DNA of 64,000 nucleotides, from positions 1-64,000 of the forward strand of contig NZ_JAVYJB010000015.1 of NCBI RefSeq assembly GCF_032490495.1. The letters are read 5' to 3'. Of this stretch, positions 1 through 9,481 are shown one piece after another. The stretch's first letter is position 1, and the number at the start of each line of letters is the position of its first letter. This DNA is from Pilosibacter fragilis. GTDB taxonomy: Bacteria > Bacillota > Clostridia > Lachnospirales > Lachnospiraceae. Made by a program: the position numbers and the translations under genes. Under the pieces are notes generated by a model that was given only the letters and a program-made list of their open reading frames with translations, had not been told where the DNA came from and searched no databases.

Positions 1-225
<225 letters not shown>

Positions 226-424
226 AGTGTTTGTATCCGAGTTCAAAATTTAGCTTGGCTAATTTTTAAACCGTTCTACTGTTTTGTTAGGTTTTGTTCT
301 GAATGTTCTCATTCATGGTCTAAACCAAAAGACCATTTTTATAAGAATTTTCAGGGTTTTACATACTGTTCAGTTTTCAAGGAACTTTGTTTTGTTGTTG
401 CTGTATCTCAGCGGCAACTCTGAT

Positions 425-474
425 ATCTTATCACAGTGTTTGCTGTTTGTCAACAACTTTTTTCATCTTTTTTT
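425..474 (-). promoter_or_regulatory. rRNA operon promoter with UP-like A tract
   Basis: On the minus strand TTGACA (453-448) and TAAGAT (430-425) are separated by 17 nt. The -35 is preceded by an A-rich tract (474-454) that resembles an UP element. This would start transcription about 190 nt before the mature 16S end. The stretch 446-474 is repeated exactly at 681-709, upstream of the tRNA-Ser promoter. Confidence 0.7.
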
Positions 475-508
475 GAAGTTCTTTTTTGAAGTCCTTCAAG
501 CAGATGAA

Positions 509-596
509 CGGAGAAAGAGGGATTTGAACCCTCGCGCCGGTTTCCCGACCTACACCCTTAGCAGGGGCGCCTCTTCGGCCTCTTGAGTATTTCTCC
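509..596 (-). tRNA. tRNA-Ser (anticodon GCU)
   Basis: The minus strand folds as a class II tRNA: acceptor GGAGAAA pairs with TTTCTCC, the anticodon loop CTGCTAA carries GCT, there is a long variable arm (GGTGTAGGTCGGGAAACC region), and the T arm contains GGTTCAAATCC. The discriminator is G. CCA is not encoded. It lies between its own promoter and the rRNA promoter, so it may also be read through into the rRNA operon. Confidence 0.95.
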
Positions 597-659
597 TTAT
601 TACCGTAGCTAATTATCATTTATTAAGTTTGTCGGGCGAACTCGCCAGACGCAGGATTA

Positions 660-709
660 ATTATACAAGCTATAGTTCTTTTTGTCAACAACTTTTTTCA
701 TCTTTTTTT
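660..709 (-). promoter_or_regulatory. tRNA-Ser promoter with UP-like A tract
   Basis: Minus-strand TTGACA (688-683) and TATAAT (665-660) have an optimal 17-nt spacer and lie about 65 nt upstream of the tRNA-Ser 5' end. The upstream A tract plus -35 (709-681) is a perfect 29-bp copy of the one before the rRNA promoter. Confidence 0.75.
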
Positions 710-749
710 ACCATCTTTTTACAGTATGATTTTTCTCTATACTTTTATA

Positions 750-802
750 CCAGAAAAGCGGGGAATCAACTCCTTTTCCGGCTGTCGGTTCTCCGCTTTC
801 TC
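750..802 (-). terminator. possible terminator after the hydro-lyase genes
   Basis: An imperfect inverted repeat (AGAAAAGCGG near 752 and CCGCTTTCT near 793) lies just downstream of the beta-subunit stop on the minus strand. The loop is long and the U run is poor, so this is a weak call. Confidence 0.3.
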
Positions 803-810
803 ATCTGATA

Positions 811-1359
811 TTATTTCTGATATTCCTTGATTGCCGTCTCATACAGGTTATTTCCCTGGGAATCGATCACGACGACCACCGGAAAATCTTCTACTTCCAG
901 TTTCCGGATTGCCTCAGTTCCAAGATCATCGTAGGCAACGACCTCCGACTTTTTGATGCGCTGGGACAATAGTGCCCCCGCACCGCCGATTGCAGCGAAG
1001 TAGACGGAACCATTTCTCACAATAGCATCGACCACCGCCTGACTTCTCTTCCCTTTTCCGATCATGGCACCCAGGCCAAGGTCTAAAAGCTTCGGCGCGT
1101 ACTTATCCATACGGCTCGCCGTTGTTGGTCCCGCAGACCCGATAGGACGTCCCTCTCTTGCCGGGGACGGTCCCATATAGTAGATGACGTTTCCCTGCAT
1201 CTCGATGGGCAGAGCTTCCCCCGCGTCCAGCGTTTCCTGCATTCTCTTATGCGCTGCGTCTCTCGCTGTATAGATGGTTCCCGTAAGAGTCACGTAGTCC
1301 CCGGCCCGGAGAGACACTGCGTCTTCTTTCTTAATTGGTACACTGATCTGTCTGTCCAT
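811..1359 (-). CDS. class I fumarase / tartrate dehydratase-type hydro-lyase, beta subunit
   Basis: The 182-aa product matches the C-terminal (beta) subunit of the two-component Fe-S hydro-lyases that interconvert fumarate and malate, or dehydrate tartrate. Visible family motifs are GPTTASRMDKY near residue 78, which binds the substrate carboxylates, and GKGKRSQAVVDA near residue 101. It lies 21 bp downstream of the alpha-subunit gene, so the two form an operon and an alpha-beta enzyme in the cytosol. Fumarate hydratase is the likelier activity in an anaerobe using a partial reductive citric acid cycle, but sequence alone does not separate it from L-tartrate dehydratase, so no symbol is given. 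Confidence 0.92.
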   Translation of the reverse strand: MDRQISVPIKKEDAVSLRAGDYVTLTGTIYTARDAAHKRMQETLDAGEALPIEMQGNVIYYMGPSPAREGRPIGSAGPTTASRMDKYAPKLLDLGLGAMIGKGKRSQAVVDAIVRNGSVYFAAIGGAGALLSQRIKKSEVVAYDDLGTEAIRKLEVEDFPVVVVIDSQGNNLYETAIKEYQK

Positions 1360-1380
1360 GGTTTCCTCCTGTTTCTCTTA

Positions 1381-2223
1381 TTAAATAACGCGATGCGCAT
1401 GACGGTTTACATGACAGCAGATATTCACTGCCATCGGAAGTCCCGCGATATGCGTCGGATATGTCTCGATATTGACGGCCATGGCAGTCACACGACCGCC
1501 GAGTCCCCCCGGTCCGATTCCGAGTCTGTTGATCTTTTCAAGCATCTCTTTCTCCAGGTCTCTGACATATGGAACCGGAGATTCCTCTTCCAGATTTCTC
1601 GTCAGGGCATGCTTTGCCATCAGGGCGCACTTTTCAAAGGTTCCGCCGATACCGACGCCGACCACCATAGGAGGACAGGCATTCGGACCAGCGTCACGGA
1701 CAGCCTCTAATATCTTCTCTTTCACACCCTCAATGCCATCAGCCGGCTTCAACATGAACACGCGGCTCATGTTCTCGCTTCCGAATCCCTTCGGCGCAAC
1801 AGTGATGTCCACCTGGTCCCCGTCTACGATCTCGTAATGGATGATCGCCGGGGTGTTGTCTTTTGTATTCACGCGGTCGATAGGATCACGGACAACAGAC
1901 TTTCTTAAGTATCCGTCCACGTATCCCTGTCGGACGCCTTCATTGATGGCATCCGTCAGATTACCTCCCTCGATATGTACTTCCTGCCCGACTTTAATGA
2001 AAACGACGGCCATGCCCGTGTCCTGGCAGATCGGAATCATGTCTCTTCCAGCAATCTCAAGATTCTCCTTAAGCTGATTTAAGATCTGTTTTCCAAGAGG
2101 TGATTCTTCCTTCTCCACGCTCTCATTAAATACTTTTTTCATGTCATCCGAAAGGAAATGGTTTGCCTCGATGCACATTTCCCGGATGTTTTTTGTGATC
2201 TCACTCGTCTGAACAGTTCTCAT
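1381..2223 (-). CDS. class I fumarase / tartrate dehydratase-type hydro-lyase, alpha subunit
   Basis: The 280-aa protein is the [4Fe-4S]-carrying subunit of the two-component fumarase/tartrate dehydratase family. Three cysteines sit where cluster ligands are expected: Cys66 in PICQDTG, Cys183 in NACPPMVVG, and the pair at 269-270 in the C-terminal NICCHVNRH. The length is normal for the split enzyme. The beta gene follows at once on the same strand. The oxygen-labile cluster fits a strict anaerobe. Substrate (fumarate/malate or tartrate) remains open. Confidence 0.92.
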   Translation of the reverse strand: MRTVQTSEITKNIREMCIEANHFLSDDMKKVFNESVEKEESPLGKQILNQLKENLEIAGRDMIPICQDTGMAVVFIKVGQEVHIEGGNLTDAINEGVRQGYVDGYLRKSVVRDPIDRVNTKDNTPAIIHYEIVDGDQVDITVAPKGFGSENMSRVFMLKPADGIEGVKEKILEAVRDAGPNACPPMVVGVGIGGTFEKCALMAKHALTRNLEEESPVPYVRDLEKEMLEKINRLGIGPGGLGGRVTAMAVNIETYPTHIAGLPMAVNICCHVNRHAHRVI

Positions 2224-2308
2224 AGACGATTTTCCTCCCGATTACTTTTTTGGATTGATTGCCATCGGACGGATTTCTTCCGGACATTCATGATGGCCTA
2301 TTATTATG

Positions 2309-2345
2309 AAAAATACAGGAATCCGGCATTCCCGGATTCCTGTAT
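2309..2345 (-). terminator. rho-independent terminator after gyrA
   Basis: A 14-bp near-perfect stem (ATACAGGAATCCGG with its complement) and a CATT loop lie about 75 nt past the gyrA stop. On the minus strand they are followed by a short U run (TTTT). Confidence 0.75.
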
Positions 2346-2421
2346 CCAATCACTCCAGAGTCAGAAATCCTGTTTTATGGACGAATGGCGGTCTCATAAC
2401 CGCTCTTCATATTCATGAACA

Positions 2422-4944
2422 TTACTCCTCCGTGGTCTCCCCGTCCTCATTCTCCATGGATTCTGGATCTGCCACGTTTTCGTCCTCCTCGTCCTGGCGG
2501 CTGCTTTCCCGGACTTTCGCGATGGAAGCAACGCGGACATCAGAATCGGCATCAATGCTCATCAGTTTTACGCCGGATGTATTTCTGCCGATGATGGAGA
2601 TATCGTCAACACCCATGCGGATCAGAATGCCCTCATTGGTGATCAGCATGATATCTCTTCCGTCGTCAAGCAGCTTCATTCCGACAAGATTTCCTGTCTT
2701 TTCTGTCACATTGTAGCAGAGAAGTCCCTTACCACCGCGAAGCTGCAGCTTGAATTCAGAGATTCTCGTTCTCTTTCCGTATCCCTTTTCGGATGCCACG
2801 AGCATGTACTCGCCCTGGCTTGCCATCTGCATGCCGATGACCTCGTCACCCTCGTCGAGCTTCATGCCGATAACACCATAGGAAACACGGCCGGTAATTC
2901 TCGCATCCGTCTCCTTGAAGCGGATGGACATACCGAATTTCGTCGCGAGGAAGATATCCTCGGTATTGTCTGTCACCTTTACCTCGATCAGTTCATCTCC
3001 CTCGCGGAGCAGGATTGCCTGAAGACCTGTCTTTCTCATGTTGCTGTACTCGCACATTCTGGTCTTCTTCACCATTCCGCCCTTTGTGGCCATAAAGAGG
3101 TACTTGTCATCATCGATCTCACGCATCGGGATCGCCGCTGTGACCTTTTCGCCCGGCTGGAGCTGTAAAAGGTTCACGATAGCCGTTCCGCGGGCTGTTC
3201 TTCCTGCCTCCGGGATCTCGTAGGCCTTGATCCGGTAGCATCGTCCTGTGTTCGTGAAGAACATGATATAGTGGTGGTTCGTTGTCATGAGAAGATCCTC
3301 GATGAAGTCCTCATCGATGGTCTGCATTCCCTTGATTCCCTTTCCGCCGCGATTCTGGCTCTTGAAATTGTCCACGGACATTCTCTTGATGTATCCAAGA
3401 TTGGTCATCGCAATTACAGTGTCATCGTCGGAGATCAGGTCTTCCACGGACATATCATCTTCAAAGCCGATCTTTGTCCGTCTGTCGTCACCGTATTTCT
3501 CGGAGATCACAAGGATCTCTTTCTTGATCACACTTAATAATTTATTTTCATCTGCAAGGATTGCACGCAATTCCGCGATTTTTGTCTCCAGTTCTTTGTA
3601 CTCGTTCTCGAGCTTCTCGCGTTCCAGACCTGTGAGAGCGCGCAGACGCATGTCCACGATCGCCTGTGCCTGCGGGTCTGTGAGTTCAAAGCGCTCCATG
3701 AGGACGCGTTTCGCCTCCGCGACATTTGCGGAGCCGCGAATGATCCTTATCACCTCATCGATATGATCTAAGGCCTTTAATAAGCCCTCTAAGATGTGGG
3801 CGCGTTCCTCGGCCTTATTTAAGTCGTACTTCGTTCTTCTCGTCACAACGTCCTTCTGGTGGTCCAGATAGTACTCTAACATCTGGAGAATATTGAGGAC
3901 CTTTGGCTCATTGTTTACCAGTGCAAGCATGATCACACCGAAGGAATCCTGCAGCTGTGTATGCTTTAAGAGCTGGTTTAAGAGGACGTTCGCGTTCACA
4001 TCTCTCCTGAGTTCGATGTTGATGCGGATTCCCTCACGGTTGGACTCATCGGTGATTCCGGTGATTCCGTCAATCTTTTTCGTCTTTACGAGCTCCGCGA
4101 TCTTCTCAATGAGTCTCGCCTTGTTGACAAGGTACGGAAGCTCTGTGACGATGATATGGCTCTTTCCGTTCGGAGCTGTCTCAATGTTTGTCACCGCACG
4201 GACTCTGATCTTCCCGCGGCCTGTGCGGTACGCTTCTTCGATTCCTCTCGTTCCCAGGATCTCAGCTCCAGTCGGGAAATCCGGTCCTTTGATGATCTGT
4301 AAGATCTCCTCCATGGAGGTCTGTCTTCCTTCTTCCACCTGGTTGTCGATGATCTTTACGACAGCCGCGATGACCTCGCGGAGGTTGTGGGGCGGGATAT
4401 TTGTGGCCATGCCGACCGCGATACCGGTACCGCCATTTACGAGAAGGTTCGGAAATCTGGACGGAAGTACCGTTGGTTCCTTCTCCGTCTCATCGAAGTT
4501 CGGGATAAAGTCAACGGTATCTTTATAGATGTCCGCTAACATCTCCACAGAGATCTTGCTGAGTCTCGCCTCGGTGTATCGCATGGCAGCGGCACCGTCG
4601 CCGTCGATGGATCCAAAGTTTCCGTGGCCGTCCACGAGCATGTAACGCATGGACCATCTCTGTGCCATATTTACTAAAGCACCGTAGATGGAGCTGTCTC
4701 CGTGCGGATGATATTTACCCATGGTATCGCCGACGATACGGGCACTCTTTCTGTGGGGCTTATCCGGACCGTTGTTCAGTTCCGCCATGGAGTAGAGGAC
4801 ACGTCTCTGTACCGGCTTTAATCCGTCACGGACATCCGGGAGCGCTCGGGATGCGATAACGCTCATGGCGTAGTCGATGTACGACTTCTCCATGGTCTTC
4901 TTTAAGTCTATCTCATGAATTTTGTCAAAAATATTCGGTTCCAT
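2422..4944 (-). CDS. gyrA: DNA gyrase subunit A
   Basis: About 840 aa, the usual length. It forms the breakage-reunion subunit of the A2B2 gyrase that introduces negative supercoils. The winged-helix region with KPVQRRVLYSM is near residue 45, the quinolone-determining region GDTMGKYHPHGDSS is near 75-88, and the catalytic Tyr lies in AAAMRYTEAR near residue 123. The C-terminal half carries repeated beta-pinwheel blades, including the GyrA-box-like QNRGGKGIKG. The tail is very acidic (DEEDENVADPE). I start at the ATG preceded by GGAGG five nt upstream rather than at a TTG four codons earlier. gyrB lies upstream on the same strand, 102 bp away. The residue aligned with E. coli Asp87 is Gly (see findings). 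Confidence 0.98.
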   Translation of the reverse strand: MEPNIFDKIHEIDLKKTMEKSYIDYAMSVIASRALPDVRDGLKPVQRRVLYSMAELNNGPDKPHRKSARIVGDTMGKYHPHGDSSIYGALVNMAQRWSMRYMLVDGHGNFGSIDGDGAAAMRYTEARLSKISVEMLADIYKDTVDFIPNFDETEKEPTVLPSRFPNLLVNGGTGIAVGMATNIPPHNLREVIAAVVKIIDNQVEEGRQTSMEEILQIIKGPDFPTGAEILGTRGIEEAYRTGRGKIRVRAVTNIETAPNGKSHIIVTELPYLVNKARLIEKIAELVKTKKIDGITGITDESNREGIRINIELRRDVNANVLLNQLLKHTQLQDSFGVIMLALVNNEPKVLNILQMLEYYLDHQKDVVTRRTKYDLNKAEERAHILEGLLKALDHIDEVIRIIRGSANVAEAKRVLMERFELTDPQAQAIVDMRLRALTGLEREKLENEYKELETKIAELRAILADENKLLSVIKKEILVISEKYGDDRRTKIGFEDDMSVEDLISDDDTVIAMTNLGYIKRMSVDNFKSQNRGGKGIKGMQTIDEDFIEDLLMTTNHHYIMFFTNTGRCYRIKAYEIPEAGRTARGTAIVNLLQLQPGEKVTAAIPMREIDDDKYLFMATKGGMVKKTRMCEYSNMRKTGLQAILLREGDELIEVKVTDNTEDIFLATKFGMSIRFKETDARITGRVSYGVIGMKLDEGDEVIGMQMASQGEYMLVASEKGYGKRTRISEFKLQLRGGKGLLCYNVTEKTGNLVGMKLLDDGRDIMLITNEGILIRMGVDDISIIGRNTSGVKLMSIDADSDVRVASIAKVRESSRQDEEDENVADPESMENEDGETTEE

Positions 4945-5046
4945 TCTTTCCTCCAATGCAGCCTGCGCTGCGCCTTAAACCTGCGTAAACTGCGCCGCAT
5001 GACCATCCAGTAAACTTACCGATTCCCGGATAGCCCTGCTGCCGCA

Positions 5047-6957
5047 TTAAATGTCAAGAGTTCCGTACTTCGCGTTCTGTTCGATGAATTCACGGCGCGG
5101 CTCTACCTGATCTCCCATGAGTGTCGTAAAGGTGAGGTCGATCTCCGACGTCATCTCCTCATTCATGGTCACACGTAAAAGGACTCTGTGCTCCGGATCC
5201 ATTGTTGTCTCCCAGAGCTGTTCCGCATCCATCTCACCAAGACCTTTGTAACGCTGGATCTTGTTGTTCTGGTCACGTCCGATCTCTTTTAAGATATTGT
5301 TTAGCTCCTCATCACTGTACGCATACCATACCCGCTTGTTCTTCTCGATCTTATAGAGCGGCGGCTGAGCCAGGTAAACATAGCCCTGTTTGATAAGCTC
5401 CGGCATAAACCGGTAGATGAATGTCAGAAGCAGTGTACTGATATGGGCACCGTCCACATCGGCATCGGTCATAATGATGATCTTGTGGTAGCGGAGCTTC
5501 GAGATATCGAAATCCTCGTGGATTCCCGTTCCGAAGGCCGTGATCATGGATTTGATCTCCGCGTTTCCGTAAATACGGTCGAGTCTCGCCTTCTCCACGT
5601 TTAAAATCTTTCCTCTAAGCGGCAAGATTGCCTGGGTGCTCTTATTTCTCGCGTCCTTCGCGGAACCGCCGGCGGAATCTCCCTCTACGATGTAGATCTC
5701 GCATTCCTCCGGGTGCTTGCTGGAGCAGTCCGCAAGCTTTCCAGGTAAGGATAAGCCGTCAAGGACCGTCTTTCTTCTTGTTAAGTCTCTTGCCTTTCTC
5801 GCAGCAGCGCGGGCACGCTGGGCAAGAACGGATTTCTCGATGATCGTCTTTGCTACGGACGGATTCTGCTCGAGGAAATAGGTGAGCTGCTCAGATACCA
5901 CGCTGTCAACAGCACCTCTCGCCTCGCTGTTTCCAAGCTTCTGCTTTGTCTGACCCTCAAACTGTGGCTCCTCGATCTTGACGCTGATGATAGCAGTCAG
6001 TCCCTCACGGATGTCTTCACCGGTGAGGGCCGGCTCGCTGTCCTTAAGGAGCTTGTTCTTTCTTCCGTAGTCATTGAAGGTCTTTGTCAGGGCATTTCTG
6101 AAACCGGTGAGGTGGGTTCCGCCTTCCGGTGTGTTAATGTTGTTTACAAAGCTGTAAATATTTTCGGTGTAGGAATCGTTGTGCTGCATGGCAACCTCCA
6201 CCAGCACGTTGTCCTTCTTGCCCTCGCAGTAGATGACCGTGTCATAGAGCGGCACATTGCTGCGGTTTAAGTAAGTGACGAACTCCTTGATTCCACCTTC
6301 GTAGTGGAATACCTTTTCCTTCTTGTCCTCGCGGTCATCCCTCAGAATGATCTTTAAGTTCTTTGTGAGGAACGCGGTCTCGCGGAGACGGATCTTTAAG
6401 GTATCATAGTCATAGACGGTCTCCTCAAAGATAGTCTTGTCCGGAAGGAATGTTACTTTTGTGCCATGTTTGTCTGTCGGGCAGTCACCCACGATCTTTA
6501 ACGGGTACATGGTCTTTCCTCGCTCATAGCGCTGCTTGTAGACCTTTCCTCCGTGGTAAACCTCGACCTCCAGCCACTCGGATAAGGCATTTACAACAGA
6601 AGCTCCTACACCGTGCAGGCCGCCGGATACCTTGTATCCCCCACCGCCGAACTTACCGCCGGCATGAAGGATCGTAAAGACGACTTCGACTGCAGGAAGT
6701 CCCGCTTTTTTCTGGATATCGACCGGAATTCCCCGTCCGTCATCGACAACGGTGATGGAATTGTCGGAATTGATCTGTACATCGATGGTATCGCAGTATC
6801 CCGCAAGGGCCTCATCCACCGCGTTGTCTACGATCTCATATACCAGATGGTGAAGTCCCCTCGAAGACGTACTTCCAATGTACATTCCCGGTCTTTTTCT
6901 TACAGCCTCAAGTCCCTCCAGAATCTGGATTTGATCTGCATTATATTCTGCGCTCAT
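5047..6957 (-). CDS. gyrB: DNA gyrase subunit B
   Basis: The 636-aa ATPase subunit of gyrase, a normal length for Firmicutes. The GHKL ATPase domain shows EIVDNAVDEALAG near residue 41, VVDDGRGIPVD and GGLHGVGASVVNALS. A transducer domain follows, then the TOPRIM metal site with EGDSAGGSA near 418 and DADVDGAHI, and the C-terminal QRYKGLGEM motif. The start has a strong AAAGGAGGAAC Shine-Dalgarno. It lies 12 bp downstream of recF and upstream of gyrA, the standard origin-proximal order, and is probably cotranscribed with recF. Confidence 0.98.
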   Translation of the reverse strand: MSAEYNADQIQILEGLEAVRKRPGMYIGSTSSRGLHHLVYEIVDNAVDEALAGYCDTIDVQINSDNSITVVDDGRGIPVDIQKKAGLPAVEVVFTILHAGGKFGGGGYKVSGGLHGVGASVVNALSEWLEVEVYHGGKVYKQRYERGKTMYPLKIVGDCPTDKHGTKVTFLPDKTIFEETVYDYDTLKIRLRETAFLTKNLKIILRDDREDKKEKVFHYEGGIKEFVTYLNRSNVPLYDTVIYCEGKKDNVLVEVAMQHNDSYTENIYSFVNNINTPEGGTHLTGFRNALTKTFNDYGRKNKLLKDSEPALTGEDIREGLTAIISVKIEEPQFEGQTKQKLGNSEARGAVDSVVSEQLTYFLEQNPSVAKTIIEKSVLAQRARAAARKARDLTRRKTVLDGLSLPGKLADCSSKHPEECEIYIVEGDSAGGSAKDARNKSTQAILPLRGKILNVEKARLDRIYGNAEIKSMITAFGTGIHEDFDISKLRYHKIIIMTDADVDGAHISTLLLTFIYRFMPELIKQGYVYLAQPPLYKIEKNKRVWYAYSDEELNNILKEIGRDQNNKIQRYKGLGEMDAEQLWETTMDPEHRVLLRVTMNEEMTSEIDLTFTTLMGDQVEPRREFIEQNAKYGTLDI

Positions 6958-6969
6958 GAAGTTCCTCCT

Positions 6970-8055
6970 TTAGTCTTCGCTCTCTACCGTTCCTTCAACA
7001 ATCTTAAAAATCTTGTCCATCCGGAATTTGCTGTTTACAAACTCATCCAGTCCCGTACATGTGATCAAGGTCTGAATGTGGGTAATTTCTGAAAGTAAAT
7101 GTTCCTGTCTCTTGCTGTCAAGTTCAGAAAGGACGTCATCCAGAAGAAGCACCGGATAATCCTTTACGATCTTTTTCACCAGCTCGATCTCCGCAAGTTT
7201 TAAAGAAAGAGCTGCCGTTCTCTGCTGTCCCTGGGACCCGAACCGCCTGATATCCGTTCCATTTACGATGAAGTTCAGGTCATCGCGGTGGGGACCGGTC
7301 AGGGTCTGCCTCTGCCTGATCTCCTGAAACTGGTTCTTCGCAAGCTGCTCCCTGAAATTTTCCGGCGACACATTCGGCTCGTAGGCGATAGAGAGTGTTT
7401 CCTTTCCGCCCGAGAGCCCCGCGTGGATCTCCGCAATCAGGGGGTTCAGCTCTTTTATAAACTCAGAACGCATAATTATAAGTTCTGTGCCGTACTTTAA
7501 GAGCTGCTCATTCCACATGGGGAGTGTCTCTTTTAAGGACGTGTTGTAGTCTATGTCCTTTAATAGTTTGTTTCGTTGTATAACCGTTTTGTTATACTGT
7601 GCCAGATTGTAGACATACAGCCTGTTTAGCTGGCAGAGTTCCAGGTCGACGAAACGTCTCCGCTCGGCGGGTCCGTTCTTGATAATGTTCAGATCTTCCG
7701 GTGAAAAGAAGATCACATTGACGATTCCGAAAAGTTCACTGGCTTTTTTGATCGGAACTCCGTTCACCGCGACCCCTTTTGCCTTATTTTTCTTCAGATG
7801 CATATCGATCCGGTAGGGAATTCCATCCCGCCGGACCATCATTTTGATGTGGGATTCGTCCGCGCCGAACCGGATAATTTCTTTATCTTTGCTGCCCCGA
7901 TGCGATTTTGTTGTGCTGCACACATAGACTGCCTCCAGAATATTTGTCTTTCCCTGGGCATTATCTCCATAAAGAACGTTCGTCCCTTTATGAAAATCAA
8001 TATGTAAATGACTGTAATTTCTGTAATCTGACAGCTCGATGGATTCTATAAACAT
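6970..8055 (-). CDS. recF: DNA replication and repair protein RecF
   Basis: The 361-aa SMC-like ATPase loads RecA at single-strand gaps together with RecO and RecR. Walker A is GDNAQGKTN near residue 34. The ABC signature region is RFGSQGQQRTAALSLKLAE, and Walker B with D-loop is VLLLDDVLSELD near 300. Length and position between the S4 protein and gyrB are typical. Its start lies 11 bp after the S4 stop, so these genes form one transcript. Confidence 0.97.
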   Translation of the reverse strand: MFIESIELSDYRNYSHLHIDFHKGTNVLYGDNAQGKTNILEAVYVCSTTKSHRGSKDKEIIRFGADESHIKMMVRRDGIPYRIDMHLKKNKAKGVAVNGVPIKKASELFGIVNVIFFSPEDLNIIKNGPAERRRFVDLELCQLNRLYVYNLAQYNKTVIQRNKLLKDIDYNTSLKETLPMWNEQLLKYGTELIIMRSEFIKELNPLIAEIHAGLSGGKETLSIAYEPNVSPENFREQLAKNQFQEIRQRQTLTGPHRDDLNFIVNGTDIRRFGSQGQQRTAALSLKLAEIELVKKIVKDYPVLLLDDVLSELDSKRQEHLLSEITHIQTLITCTGLDEFVNSKFRMDKIFKIVEGTVESED

Positions 8056-8066
8056 GAAAAAATCCT

Positions 8067-8276
8067 TTAATTTTCTACCTTAAATGTCTTTCCGTCATAG
8101 GAAACCGTGTCTCCCGGGTAAAGTTTTTTGCCTCGCTGGGTCTCAACTTCCCCATTTACTTTTACAAGCCCGTCCTGAATTACAAACTTTGCGTCCACTC
8201 CGGAGCCGACCAGACCTGCAAGTTTCAATGCCTGTCCAAGCTTGATAAACTCATCTTTTAAGTGAATACTTTCCAT
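8067..8276 (-). CDS. rlbA: S4-domain RNA-binding protein (YaaA/RlbA type)
   Basis: A 69-aa single S4 domain (FIKLGQALKLAG, DGLVKVNGEVETQRGKKLYPGDTV) found between dnaN and recF across Firmicutes. The B. subtilis counterpart (YaaA) has been linked to ribosome assembly; that role is family knowledge. An AAAGGAG site precedes the ATG. Confidence 0.88.
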   Translation of the reverse strand: MESIHLKDEFIKLGQALKLAGLVGSGVDAKFVIQDGLVKVNGEVETQRGKKLYPGDTVSYDGKTFKVEN

Positions 8277-8302
8277 TTTTCTCCTTTTTTATTCCAGATA
8301 TA

Positions 8303-8348
8303 TGAAAAAATCGACCCGAAACCCCGGACTTTACCGGAACTTCGGGGA
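8303..8348 (-). terminator. terminator between dnaN and the S4-recF-gyr genes
   Basis: A GC-rich interrupted stem (CCCCGAAGTTCCGG pairing with CCGGGGTTTCGGG) lies just after the dnaN stop and is followed on the minus strand by TTTTTT. It probably separates dnaN expression from the downstream cluster, though read-through is possible. Confidence 0.65.
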
Positions 8349-8362
8349 AATTTCATCTGATT

Positions 8363-9481
8363 TTAAATCGCAGCGGCGTTAAAGTTTACCGGCAGGATCA
8401 GATAAATGTAGCTCTCATCCTCATCTTTGATGAAACACGGAGATTTCGCATTCATCATATAGAGGGTAACTTCCTCATCATCAATGATCCGCAGCGCATC
8501 ACTTAAGAATTTCGGGTTGAATCCGATCATCAGATCCTGTCCTGTTTTATGGATCAGGATCTCCGCGTTCATGGTACCGAAGCTGGAATTTAATTTCAGG
8601 CTCATTTTTGAGTCTTCAATGTTCAGAATGATCGGTTTTTTGTCATTTTCGCGGATTAAAATGATAGCTCTCTCGATGCTGTCCAGGAAATCTTTCTTAT
8701 TCAGAGACACTTTTGTGGCATAATCGCTGGAAAGCATCTGGTCTACTTTGAAATATTCGCCCTCGATCAGGCGGGAAACTACGATCGTATCATCAAATTC
8801 GAAGAGAATATGGTTCGCTCCGAAGAAGATCTGGACCTCTTTTTCGTTGTCACCGGTGAGAATTTTACTGATTTCGTTCAGAGTTTTTCCCGGAACGATG
8901 ACTTTTGTGCTTTCATATTCATCTTTTAATACAATTTTACGAATTGCCATACGATGTCCGTCGAGAGAAACGACTCGGAGTGTATCACCGTTTACCTCAA
9001 AAAGTTCGCCTGTCATCATCTTGTTGCTGTCGTTGACAGAGATGGAGAAGATCGTCTGGCGGATCACCTCTTTTAAGGAAAACTGGGAGAGTGTGATGTT
9101 TTTATTTCTCTCAATATACGGAAGATAGGAGAATTCCTCTCCATCTTTGCCCTGAATTTTGAATACAGAGTTCTCACAGGTGATCACAGTATTGAATTTT
9201 TCATCAGATTCGATGGTTACAAGGGAATCTGAATCGGATAATTTTCTTGCGATTTCAGAAAAAAGCTTTGCATCCAGTGCAATTTTACCTTTTTCAAGGA
9301 TATCACCTTCAACTTTTGTCTCAATGCCGAGCTCCATATCGTTGGCAGTCAGCTTGATCTCATCAGTAGAAGCGTCGATCAGAATGCACTCTAAAATAGG
9401 CATCGTTGTTTTTGACGGAACTGCCTTGAGAACAATATTGATACCGTTTAAGAGAGCGGTTTTCTGGAATGTCAGTTTCAT
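8363..9481 (-). CDS. dnaN: DNA polymerase III beta subunit (sliding clamp)
   Basis: The 372-aa product has three similar clamp domains. The N-terminal KTTMPILECILIDA and the C-terminal ILPVNFN are typical of DnaN, and the protein forms the ring-shaped dimer that tethers polymerase III to DNA. Length is normal. It follows dnaA after a 270-bp DnaA-box-rich gap. An AAAGGAAG Shine-Dalgarno lies about 13 nt before the ATG. Confidence 0.97.
   Translation of the reverse strand: MKLTFQKTALLNGINIVLKAVPSKTTMPILECILIDASTDEIKLTANDMELGIETKVEGDILEKGKIALDAKLFSEIARKLSDSDSLVTIESDEKFNTVITCENSVFKIQGKDGEEFSYLPYIERNKNITLSQFSLKEVIRQTIFSISVNDSNKMMTGELFEVNGDTLRVVSLDGHRMAIRKIVLKDEYESTKVIVPGKTLNEISKILTGDNEKEVQIFFGANHILFEFDDTIVVSRLIEGEYFKVDQMLSSDYATKVSLNKKDFLDSIERAIILIRENDKKPIILNIEDSKMSLKLNSSFGTMNAEILIHKTGQDLMIGFNPKFLSDALRIIDDEEVTLYMMNAKSPCFIKDEDESYIYLILPVNFNAAAI

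Noticed and set aside
1249..2418. Plus-strand ORFs across the hydro-lyase genes
   Set aside because: Shadows of two well-recognised minus-strand genes.
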